Assembly: GCA_017383445.1 (NCBI GenBank)
Contig: JAFNXQ010000069.1
Location: 1 to 46,469, forward strand
Direction: 5' to 3'
DNA: 46,469 nucleotides
From: Alistipes sp.
GTDB taxonomy: Bacteria > Bacteroidota > Bacteroidia > Bacteroidales > Rikenellaceae
A program made the position numbers and the translations under genes. Shown here one piece after another: positions 33,056-40,764 of the stretch (its first letter is position 1; every line of letters starts with the position of its first letter). Below the pieces are notes generated by a model. It was not told where the DNA came from and ran no database searches. It was given only the letters and a program-made list of their open reading frames with translations.

Positions 33056-34804
33056 TTACAACGCAATGGTAATCAAGACGGGGAAGTGGTCGGCAAGATA
33101 CTTTCCGCCATTGTTCTTCGGGTCAATCTCGCCACCATAGTTGGTGTCGCGGATGGTGCGGAACTCTGTCGCATTACAGTTCTTCAGGAAGAAGTGATCA
33201 ATCATATTCCAGCTGTTGGGGCTGTAATTGTTGTTCTCCTGCTTGTCGCGTGCAGAGGCATCGTAGTCGTGCCAAGTGATGCTGTTGCGGTTCTGCTCGC
33301 TTGTAGCGGTGGTTGCAGTTACACGGCCACTCTTCATACCATACGCCAAAGCGGCGTTGAAGCACTTGTCCTGTGCCACCTGATTCATATCGCCACCGAA
33401 GATTACAGCCTCGCCGTTTACGGCCTGCTGCTTGATGCGTTCAACGATAAGGGCCACACCCTTCTCGCGGGCGGTCTGACCGAGGTTATAGTTGGCGTGG
33501 TAGCCAAATTCGAGGTGGGTGTTGTAGTAGAAGAACACCTTGCCGTCGGCCTTTGACTTGAACTTGACCCAAGTACAGGTGCGGTGATACTTCATTGCAC
33601 CGGGCGTACCCTCAACGGGTGCAAAAATCTCATCGTTCCAGCTCTTTGACGGAGAGTTGGGAGTTGCCGAGAGCCAGAAGGTACCCTTATCCAGCACCTC
33701 TACGGTTGCAGTGTTATACATGATTGAGGTGCGTTCGTAGCCATTATTGCTGCCGCCACGGTCGATGCCGTAGTGGTCGTAGCCCGACAACTTGCCTTTG
33801 AGGTATGACAGCTGATGCTCGGTAGTCTCCTGCATACCGATAACATCGGGCTTCTCGGCCTTGATGAAATTGACGATACCGTCACGACGCTGCGACCAGT
33901 AGTTGGTAGCGTCGTTATGGCTTACGGTGATGTTGAACGATATGGCCTTGATTTGTGTTGTAGGCTCTGCGACCTTTATCTTGCAGGCAACACTCTTGCC
34001 ACCGGCCTCAGCGGTGATGGTAGCCTCGCCCACAGCTACGGCTGTAACCACACCATCCTCAACCTTCGCCACGGCATTGTCTGACGATGACCACACGACA
34101 TTCTTGTCTGATGCGGTCTCGGGCAGAACGGTAGCTACAAGTGCCAGCGTAGCCTCGGGGATAAGTGTCGCCGAGGTGCTGCTCAACGAGATACTCTCGA
34201 CGGGTGTTATAACCTTCACTACGCAGGTAGCGGTCTTCTCGCCCTCGACGGTCTTGACGGTGATGGTAGCCTCGCCATTGGCCTTCGCAGTCACGAGGCC
34301 CGTTGTGCGGCCCACATTTGCCACATCGTAGTCGGAGCTTGTCCAGCGAACATTCTTGTTCTCGGCATTCTCGGGTGAGATTATGGCCTCCAGCTGCTCG
34401 GTCTGGCCGGGGGCAAGTTCAATCTCCTGCTTGTTGATAGCCACACTCTCAACCGCAGCAGGCTCCGACTCAACGGTAATCTTGCAGGTTGCGGTCTTGT
34501 CACCATCGACAGTCTTGACGGTGATTGTAGCCGAGCCCTCGCCTACGGCCGTCACAAGACCCGCATCACTAACCGTAGCAACAGATGCCTTTGATGATGA
34601 CCACACGACACTCTTGTCGGTAGCATCCTCCGGAGCAACCGTTGCGGTGAGCTGAACACTATCACCCGGAGCCATCACCTTTGATGCTGGCGAGAGGGTT
34701 ACGCCTGTTACGGCAATTGTCTTGGGTTCTTCGGGCTTTGGATCGCCACACGCCACACCGAGGATAGCCACCATCAGTGCAGCAAAAAATGTAAATCTTT
34801 TCAT
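33056..34804 (-). CDS. Lipoprotein with three BIG2 Ig-like domains fused to an EEP domain
   Basis: 582 residues. The N terminus MKRFTFFAALMVAILGVACG is a lipoprotein signal. Three bacterial Ig-like group 2 (BIG2) domains follow at about 30-110, 112-195 and 197-275, each with a (V/I)xxVTL or SISL start and an ATITVK-type end. The C-terminal EEP domain (about 280-582) has SFNITVSHN, IGMQETTEHQ, YYNTHLEFGYHANYN, GGDMNQVAQD and DHFPVLITIAL, all catalytic positions retained. The BIG2 domains probably act as spacers or glycan contacts that push the enzyme away from the outer membrane. It is the upstream member of a tandem pair with the shorter secreted EEP protein. The substrate is unknown. Confidence 0.93.
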   Translation of the reverse strand: MKRFTFFAALMVAILGVACGDPKPEEPKTIAVTGVTLSPASKVMAPGDSVQLTATVAPEDATDKSVVWSSSKASVATVSDAGLVTAVGEGSATITVKTVDGDKTATCKITVESEPAAVESVAINKQEIELAPGQTEQLEAIISPENAENKNVRWTSSDYDVANVGRTTGLVTAKANGEATITVKTVEGEKTATCVVKVITPVESISLSSTSATLIPEATLALVATVLPETASDKNVVWSSSDNAVAKVEDGVVTAVAVGEATITAEAGGKSVACKIKVAEPTTQIKAISFNITVSHNDATNYWSQRRDGIVNFIKAEKPDVIGMQETTEHQLSYLKGKLSGYDHYGIDRGGSNNGYERTSIMYNTATVEVLDKGTFWLSATPNSPSKSWNDEIFAPVEGTPGAMKYHRTCTWVKFKSKADGKVFFYYNTHLEFGYHANYNLGQTAREKGVALIVERIKQQAVNGEAVIFGGDMNQVAQDKCFNAALAYGMKSGRVTATTATSEQNRNSITWHDYDASARDKQENNNYSPNSWNMIDHFFLKNCNATEFRTIRDTNYGGEIDPKNNGGKYLADHFPVLITIAL

Positions 34805-34882
34805 AGCAGTAGTTATTTTAAGTTTGTTTGTGTTTTGTTGTTATCAATTTTTAACAAGTCCCTACCTGACAGGTTGTATTTC

Positions 34883-35497
34883 CTATCGGTACTTGTTGCT
34901 TATCAGCGTCAGGAACTCCTCGCGGGTGCGGGTGTCTTTGAGGAAAACGCCCGTGAAGGCCGATGTGGTTGTCGCCGAGCCCAACTTCTCGACACCTCGC
35001 ATCTGCATACACATATGGCTCGCCTCGATGACCACAGCCACACCAATAGGATTCAACGCCTCCTGAATACAGTCACGAATCTGCACCGTCAGGCGTTCCT
35101 GCACCTGCAAGCGGCGTGCGAAGCACTCCACAACGCGGGCAATCTTCGAGAGTCCCGTGATGCGGCCATTGGGGATGTAGGCAACGTGAGCCTTACCCAC
35201 AAAGGGCATAAGATGATGCTCGCACATCGAGAAGAGCTCGATATCCTTCACCAGCACCATCTGCTGATACTCCTCGCGGAAGATAGCCTGATTGATAATC
35301 TCCACAGGGTCCTGCGTGTAGCCCTTCGTGACGAATGACATAGCCTTCGCCACGCGTTCGGGTGTTTTGAGCAGACCCTCACGCTCGGCATCCTCGCCAA
35401 GCAGCGAGAGAATCTCGCGGTAGTGATACGCCAGCTTCTCGATGCGTTCCGCATCGTAAACATCCTCGCGTTTATAGTTTGTTTTTAGTTCCTTCAT
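34883..35497 (-). CDS. folE: GTP cyclohydrolase I
   Basis: 204 residues. FolE converts GTP to 7,8-dihydroneopterin triphosphate, the entry step of folate and queuosine synthesis. Seen are [20 protein letters not shown] (zinc Cys and His, about residues 90-110), [20 protein letters not shown] near 133, and the second zinc cysteine in [10 protein letters not shown]. The N-terminal helix ([18 protein letters not shown]) and TPERVAKAM are typical of type I enzymes. It lies 29 bp downstream of the nitroreductase gene. FolK is on the same strand about 8 kb away, and QueD, which uses its product, about 18 kb away. Confidence 0.97.
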   Translation of the reverse strand: MKELKTNYKREDVYDAERIEKLAYHYREILSLLGEDAEREGLLKTPERVAKAMSFVTKGYTQDPVEIINQAIFREEYQQMVLVKDIELFSMCEHHLMPFVGKAHVAYIPNGRITGLSKIARVVECFARRLQVQERLTVQIRDCIQEALNPIGVAVVIEASHMCMQMRGVEKLGSATTTSAFTGVFLKDTRTREEFLTLISNKYR

Positions 35498-35526
35498 TAT
35501 CTCAATTTTTTATGTTTTTCACTCTT

Positions 35527-36054
35527 TTACAGCCACTTGACTCTCTCCTCGCCCTCGTATGCCGGCAGGTCGGCGGGCTGGAAGTCGGAGTAACCCAACG
35601 CAATGGCACACAGAATGCCGTAGTTCTCGGGTATGCCCAACTCGCGACGCAACAGCGTATCGGCCTTCTCGCCGGCAGGCTCCTCACGCTTCACGGGGCG
35701 GTCATTGACATGTACCCAGCACGACGCCAGACCCTCGTCCACCACCGCAAGTTGCAGTATGGTGGCTGTGATGGCACAGTTGTCGAGCCACAGGTCGGTT
35801 TTATCCTTGTCGCCCATAACGAGTATCGCCGCCGGAGCATCCTTCACAAAGGCGGCTCCATAGTCACGCATCTGCGAGATTATCTCCAACTGACGCTTGT
35901 CGGTGACAACCCACAGGCGGGTAGAACGCGTATTGCGTGATGAGGGTGCCGACAGAGCCATATCCACAACTCGCTGCAACACCTCCTTCTCAACCTTGCG
36001 GTCGAGATATTTTCGTACGCTACGGCGTGTAGCCAAAATCTTCTTCAATTCCAT
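35527..36054 (-). CDS. Nitroreductase family FMN-dependent oxidoreductase
   Basis: 175 residues. The opening TRRSVRKYLDRKVEKEVLQR is the FMN-phosphate-contacting start of the nitroreductase fold, followed by ALSAPSSRNTRSTRLWVV; the C-terminal part has GIPENYGILCAIALGYSD. These small homodimers reduce quinones, nitroaromatics or flavins with NAD(P)H. The length is at the short end of the family. Flanked by folE and an amidohydrolase gene, 29 and 46 bp away. Biological substrate unknown. Confidence 0.9.
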   Translation of the reverse strand: MELKKILATRRSVRKYLDRKVEKEVLQRVVDMALSAPSSRNTRSTRLWVVTDKRQLEIISQMRDYGAAFVKDAPAAILVMGDKDKTDLWLDNCAITATILQLAVVDEGLASCWVHVNDRPVKREEPAGEKADTLLRRELGIPENYGILCAIALGYSDFQPADLPAYEGEERVKWL

Positions 36055-36100
36055 AGTTATATCGTTTTTCGGTTCTTAATATCTATAATTTTTCGCCCAA

Positions 36101-37255
36101 CTACACCAGACGGCGAGCCGAACTGCTCTCGGTGAGGTATAGTTCGCCATCGGCCTCCATCGTTACACCCTCAATAAGCACTATGCCCGAATGCTTGCCC
36201 CTCTCCACCGAGCCTTTGTCGGCCTCAACACCCAACGCCTCGGCTCCATTTATTGTCGCCCAGCGAGCCACCTCTCGCAGAGGTATATGCCCCAGGGCAC
36301 GCATCTCCGCCATCATCGAGAGAGAGTCGTTTGAGGCCAGTGAGTCGGTGCCTATACAAATCCGCACGCCCTCCTCACGCAACATCGCCACAGGCGGTTG
36401 CAGGTGAGAGATATAGTCGTTCGACCGCGGACACAGCACCCAGCCAACGCTGTCGAAGTGGCTCTCGATGAGTCGCACATCGTCACGCCCCACGCAGCAG
36501 TTATGCACCAGCAGCACCCCTCTGTCGTGCGGCACGGACTCCACCACGCGGCGTGCGGGCGAGCCGTAGTGCAGGAAGTCGCACTGCCAACCCATTTTAG
36601 CATACCACGCGGCGAGTGAGCCCTCGCCACGAAACAATGCTGCCTCCGCATCCGACTCCATAAAGTGGATAGAGAGTGGCTGCTGCCTTTGTGTCTGCGA
36701 CCCCTCATCGGCTATCTCGCGAAAAACCGCATCCTGCACCGAGTAGGTCGAGTGCGGCGTAAGCGAGGTGTGAGGATTCACCGTCAAACGGCGTGCCGAC
36801 TCGGTTGTGGAGCCAAGTCCAAAGACCTCGCTGAACGAGAGATAGCTGATGCGGCTGCGACGCTTCACTGCAAACGAGCTCTCGTCATTCACCACATCGC
36901 CAACAACCTCGACGCCCTCCTGCCACATAGCAGCATCGGCCGCAAGCAAAGCCTGCTGACGCTGCTCGGCGGAGAAAAGCCCCCTGACACGACCTATCTC
37001 GCGGGCAAACGCCGCAAAGCCTTCGCCACGGGCTATGGCTCCGCGGAGGTATGATAGCTCCGTATGGCAATGGGCATTGACAAAACCTGCACACAACACA
37101 CCGGCGTAAAACTCGGTATGGGGCATTGTGTCCAGCTCCTCCCACTGCCCGACCTCGACCACGCACCCCGCAGCATCCACCGCCACAACAGGGCGTGGAA
37201 CTATCTCACCTCTATCGATGAGGTAGTGTGCTGCTATGTAACGCAGTGCGGTCAT
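36101..37255 (-). CDS. Amidohydrolase family metal-dependent deaminase/hydrolase
   Basis: 384 residues. Zinc-site motifs of the amidohydrolase superfamily are visible: NAHCHTELSYLRGAI near 61 (H-x-H), SIHFMESDAE near 200 (His), LVHNCCVG near 250 (His) and IGTDSLASNDSLSM near 300 (Asp). The N- and C-terminal beta segments form the small composite domain. It resembles the chlorohydrolase/cytosine deaminase-like branch (SAH, MTA or aminofutalosine deaminases) rather than urease or dihydroorotase types. The substrate cannot be fixed; a purine or thionucleoside derivative is a fair guess. It lies 12 bp downstream of the DUF4296 lipoprotein gene. Confidence 0.87.
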   Translation of the reverse strand: MTALRYIAAHYLIDRGEIVPRPVVAVDAAGCVVEVGQWEELDTMPHTEFYAGVLCAGFVNAHCHTELSYLRGAIARGEGFAAFAREIGRVRGLFSAEQRQQALLAADAAMWQEGVEVVGDVVNDESSFAVKRRSRISYLSFSEVFGLGSTTESARRLTVNPHTSLTPHSTYSVQDAVFREIADEGSQTQRQQPLSIHFMESDAEAALFRGEGSLAAWYAKMGWQCDFLHYGSPARRVVESVPHDRGVLLVHNCCVGRDDVRLIESHFDSVGWVLCPRSNDYISHLQPPVAMLREEGVRICIGTDSLASNDSLSMMAEMRALGHIPLREVARWATINGAEALGVEADKGSVERGKHSGIVLIEGVTMEADGELYLTESSSARRLV

Positions 37256-37267
37256 ACTCTTTCAGTG

Positions 37268-38233
37268 TTATTCTGTTATTGCGTCGGCTTTTTCGGCACT
37301 ATCATCCTTTTCAGCCTCGTCGCCGGCATCATCGCCAACACCTTCGTCATCGTCATCATCGTCGCCTTCGCCCGACGCCAACAGCTCCTTGCCGAAGAAC
37401 ATCGTATCGGAGAGTATGCGTATGCCTAATTCGCGGTCATACAGCTCCTTGACGCACTCCTCGGTAGTGGGCGTAAACTCCACCTTCACCGAGTGTATAT
37501 CCATCTTCGTAACCTTCGGCTTGGGATACAACGCCCTATCGCGTGCCGAGGCGTGGCGGAAGTCGTTGAGGTTAATCTGCAAGGCAATGATATCGGCAGC
37601 ATCCTTCTCGCTGATGTCGATATTGGCTGTCGATTTCGAGGGTCGGTAGTGGTGCATCATCGAGGCGTAGAGCTGCTTGGTGGTGGAGTCACCCAGCATC
37701 TTACGCACCGAGAAACGGCGTCCGCGTGACTTATCCAGCGTGTCGAGAGTATATTCCGTCGATATGGTGTAGTGACCCGCACCCTCGAAGGGTATCTCGT
37801 AGAACATCTTCACCGAGTCGCGTACCGTACGCACCACGACAGCCGTATCCAGCAGAATCGTGCGGCGTGCCTCGCGGCGTGCCACATTGTCGATGGTGTC
37901 GAGCTTCGTCACGGCCAGCTCCAACGCATCGTACTCCTCTTCGACAAGACGAATCATCTCGTCCACGACATCACTCAGGTTGGCACTCTTACGACGCAGG
38001 AACGACGAAATGGTGTAACGCACATCGTCGGTCGTGTAGCCATACTTCTCGAAGATAGGCTCGTAGATGTTCAGCGAGTCGTTGCGTATGGTCTCGTTGC
38101 TGAGGTAGGCATTCACCACCACAGCATCGTGAAATATTGCCGCCAGCTCCCTGTCGGGTATGGTCTTGTGCTTGTTACAGCCCACAAAGGCCAGCAGCAT
38201 CAGGACCAGAAACAAATTGAATATGCTTCTCAT
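37268..38233 (-). CDS. DUF4296-domain lipoprotein with acidic tail
   Basis: 321 residues. The lipoprotein signal MRSIFNLFLVLMLLAFVGC precedes a helical DUF4296 region (about 25-110, IPDRELAAIFHDAVVVNAYL and EKYGYTTDDVRYTISSFLRR), seen in many Bacteroidetes lipoproteins of unknown role. A second, mostly beta region follows to about 280. The C terminus is a run of Asp/Glu (DDDDDDEGVGDDAGDE) likely disordered and possibly calcium-binding or surface-exposed. It lies between a LolC/E-like permease gene and an amidohydrolase gene, all on the - strand. Function unknown. Confidence 0.85.
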   Translation of the reverse strand: MRSIFNLFLVLMLLAFVGCNKHKTIPDRELAAIFHDAVVVNAYLSNETIRNDSLNIYEPIFEKYGYTTDDVRYTISSFLRRKSANLSDVVDEMIRLVEEEYDALELAVTKLDTIDNVARREARRTILLDTAVVVRTVRDSVKMFYEIPFEGAGHYTISTEYTLDTLDKSRGRRFSVRKMLGDSTTKQLYASMMHHYRPSKSTANIDISEKDAADIIALQINLNDFRHASARDRALYPKPKVTKMDIHSVKVEFTPTTEECVKELYDRELGIRILSDTMFFGKELLASGEGDDDDDDEGVGDDAGDEAEKDDSAEKADAITE

Positions 38234-38260
38234 ACAAAAAAATTATCTTATATCAGTTAA

Positions 38261-39451
38261 TCATATCATCCGTCGCACCGTAAGGCGTGTGATGACCGAT
38301 GATATGGCCATATATATTGCCACCGTAAACAACACATCCACGATATTCAGCCGCACGGGGTAGGCATCAACCATAAGCGTTGCGGCATTGAGTCGCACCA
38401 GCCCGAAATATTGCTGACACAGGGCCAGAGCCACACCCACAACAACACCTATCACCATACTCCACCGAGCCATAATATGTCCCTCGGCGAGGAATATATC
38501 ACGCACCTGCGGCGTGGTCATACCCATAGTGCGAAGCGTAGCCACATCGTCGCGTTTGTCGATGATGACCATAACAAGCGTGCCGACAATCGACAGTGAG
38601 GCGATAGCCAGAATGAGTGCCGCAATGAAGAAGACACCCCACTTCTCCAACGCCATAAGGCGATAGATGGAGTTGCCCTGCTCACGCGTCTGCACCCTCC
38701 TGTCCGGAAGCCTCTCTTGCAGAGCCTCGGCGACAGCATCGGCATCGGCACCCTCACGCACCCTCACCTCAACGGCAGAGAGGCGGTCGGTGTAATTGAA
38801 GAGCTGCTGTGCCCCACGCAGCGAGGTGTAGATGGTGTTGGCATAGCTCTCATCCACCGAGAAAACACCCGTCAGCGGCATATCGCGGCGTGTATAGCCA
38901 CCCACAGGCAGCAGCGACGAGAAACGCGTGCGGTTGATGGCATAGAGGCTCAACTCCTTGCCTAATGTGCCGCGGGATAGTTGCAGGCTGTAAATGACGC
39001 CATAGCCCGCCACCAGACAGTCGTTCTGCTCCATCTGCGTAGTGAATGTACCCGCCACCACGCGTTCCGCAATGGGCACAACACGCTTGTAGAGGTTATC
39101 GACACCCTTCACCCTAACTATCGTGCGTGAGCCGTCATACTCCACCAGAGCACCCTGCTCCAGAACAGCGGCGAAGCACTCCACCCCCTCCACCGAGCCA
39201 ATCGCATCGAAGAGAGCATCGTCGGCCACGAAGGTTGTACCCTCGGCGGGCAGCACCTTCACATCGGCATCGACAGCCACATAGAGGCGGCGAGTCATAT
39301 CTTCCAGTCCGTTGAAGACCGACATCAGCACTATCATAGCCGCCACAGGTGCAGCCATAGCAATAATGCTCACACGCGAGATATGATTTATCACCGTGTG
39401 TGAGGCGTGTGACCGCATATAGCGGCGTGCTATGAACCGAGCAAGATTCAT
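38261..39451 (-). CDS. FtsX-like ABC transporter permease (LolC/E type), second copy
   Basis: 396 residues. N-terminal MNLARFIARRYMRSHASHTVIN leads into a membrane helix (about 30-50), a periplasmic domain (about 50-265) and three C-terminal helices (MALEKWGVFFIAALILAIAS, then MVIGVVVGVALALCQQYFG). This is the FtsX/LolC-E topology. No ATPase subunit is encoded nearby; LolD may be elsewhere. It lies 22 bp downstream of rbfA and 27 bp upstream of the DUF4296 lipoprotein gene. Together with the copy at 22098 it may form a heterodimeric lipoprotein-release complex, which is an inference. Confidence 0.88.
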   Translation of the reverse strand: MNLARFIARRYMRSHASHTVINHISRVSIIAMAAPVAAMIVLMSVFNGLEDMTRRLYVAVDADVKVLPAEGTTFVADDALFDAIGSVEGVECFAAVLEQGALVEYDGSRTIVRVKGVDNLYKRVVPIAERVVAGTFTTQMEQNDCLVAGYGVIYSLQLSRGTLGKELSLYAINRTRFSSLLPVGGYTRRDMPLTGVFSVDESYANTIYTSLRGAQQLFNYTDRLSAVEVRVREGADADAVAEALQERLPDRRVQTREQGNSIYRLMALEKWGVFFIAALILAIASLSIVGTLVMVIIDKRDDVATLRTMGMTTPQVRDIFLAEGHIMARWSMVIGVVVGVALALCQQYFGLVRLNAATLMVDAYPVRLNIVDVLFTVAIYMAISSVITRLTVRRMI

Positions 39452-39473
39452 CCTCTGTGGCTCAATTATGCTG

Positions 39474-39821
39474 TTACTCCTTCAACAATGAGTCGATGTT
39501 GTCGATATACTCCAGCGAGTCATCGAGGAAGAATTGCAACTCGGGTACCACCTTCAGCTGGTTGCGGATACGCTTGCCCAGCTCGCGACGCAGAAACCAG
39601 TTGTTCTTCTCCAGCGACTCCATAACCTCGGCGTTGCGGTCGAAGGGGAAGATGCTGAAATATACCTTGGCATAGGCCAAATCGGGCGACACTCGCACCG
39701 TTGTCACGGTGACCATAGTGCCAAGCAGGAAGGCCTTGCCGTCCTTTTGCAGAATCTCGGCGATATCTCGCTGAATCTGTCGGGCAATCTTCTGCTGTCG
39801 TGTTGTTTGTGTTGCTTCCAT
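39474..39821 (-). CDS. rbfA: Ribosome-binding factor A
   Basis: 115 residues, the usual RbfA size. The KH-type fold runs from QQKIARQIQRDIAEILQK through VTVTTVRVSPDLAYAKVYFSIFP to LRRELGKRIRNQLKVVPELQFFLDDS, the three conserved segments of the family. RbfA binds the 30S subunit and assists 16S rRNA maturation. It starts 76 bp after the PorT-like gene and is followed after 22 bp by the LolC/E-like permease gene; the RbfA-permease order is one I believe is common in Bacteroidales. Confidence 0.95.
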   Translation of the reverse strand: MEATQTTRQQKIARQIQRDIAEILQKDGKAFLLGTMVTVTTVRVSPDLAYAKVYFSIFPFDRNAEVMESLEKNNWFLRRELGKRIRNQLKVVPELQFFLDDSLEYIDNIDSLLKE

Positions 39822-39897
39822 ATTGTTCTCTTTTTGTCGTTTACAGAATTGGCTGGTTTGGTAAAAATTTCTCGAAAAACATTGCTCCGGGCCTTCG

Positions 39898-40752
39898 CTA
39901 CCTTCTTCTGCGGCGGCCGCTATTGCCTCCGGCAGCCTCCGAGAAGTTAAACTCCTTCTTCTTTATCTGGCGGTCACGCTGGCGAGGTGCATTCCACGTC
40001 TCGAAGCCCTCCTTGTTGAATCGGTAGGCAAGGGTCACATTCAGCGACAGGTTATCCATCGGCGAACGGTTGGGGGTGTAGTAGAAGGGATTCTCGCGGC
40101 CATCGGTGCCGTTGTTGCGGTACTTGTTGAGGTTTCGCATAAGATCGGCATAACCGAAGTAGTAGCGGGCACGCACACCCACCTCAAACTGCCCAAAGAG
40201 CAGAGCAAAGCCACCACCGCCCGCCAGACCATAGTTCCAGCGGTTGTCGCGTTCTAAACGCCAGTTATACTTGCCCGACCACGTGGGCTGGTCATCATAC
40301 TCGTAGTCGCCGCCGAAGTTGTACGAGAAGGTCACGGCAGCGTCGAGGAAGACCCTTATATGGTTGCGGATGAGATAGACGTGGGGCTGCCACACGATAG
40401 GCATCATAATGGTATTGACATGGCGTGTGAAGAACTTGTAGGTGCGGTGCTCCTTGCCCTGGTCGTCGTACTTCGAGGTGTAGGTATATCCAAACGAGAA
40501 GCCTCGCTGCATATACTCCAAATCGGCACCCACGCAACCCACATAGCGGGGCATAGAGTAGTAACGCCACGACAGACCGCCGTTAATCACGGGAAAGAGC
40601 TGTCGCTGCTCCTTCTTCGGGTAGAGGCGTACGGTAGCCATGCCAGCACCGCCGAATACTCCCAGCGTGTGCTGGGCATAGACCTCGCCAAAGCCACCGA
40701 AGGCCGCAAGGGCGAGGAGTGTAAAGAGTATCTTCTTAAACTGATTCATCAT
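39898..40752 (-). CDS. PorT-like outer membrane beta-barrel protein
   Basis: 284 residues. A signal peptide (MMNQFKKILFTLLALAAFGGFGEVYA) is followed by beta-barrel-like strands with aromatic girdles (QHTLGVFGGAGMATVRL, LPVINGGLSWRYYSM, FGQFEVGVRARYYFGYADL, DNLSLNVTLAYRFN). The overall form resembles PorT/OmpA-like small barrels of the Bacteroidetes. A basic tail (QRDRQIKKKEFNFSE ending in five Arg) extends past the last strand. It does not contain an obvious periplasmic OmpA peptidoglycan-binding domain. Start at 40752 or the adjacent ATG at 40749. It lies 12 bp downstream of the large Ig-like lipoprotein gene. Function unknown beyond an outer membrane role. Confidence 0.78.
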   Translation of the reverse strand: MMNQFKKILFTLLALAAFGGFGEVYAQHTLGVFGGAGMATVRLYPKKEQRQLFPVINGGLSWRYYSMPRYVGCVGADLEYMQRGFSFGYTYTSKYDDQGKEHRTYKFFTRHVNTIMMPIVWQPHVYLIRNHIRVFLDAAVTFSYNFGGDYEYDDQPTWSGKYNWRLERDNRWNYGLAGGGGFALLFGQFEVGVRARYYFGYADLMRNLNKYRNNGTDGRENPFYYTPNRSPMDNLSLNVTLAYRFNKEGFETWNAPRQRDRQIKKKEFNFSEAAGGNSGRRRRR

Positions 40753-40764
40753 TGCATTGTTAGG

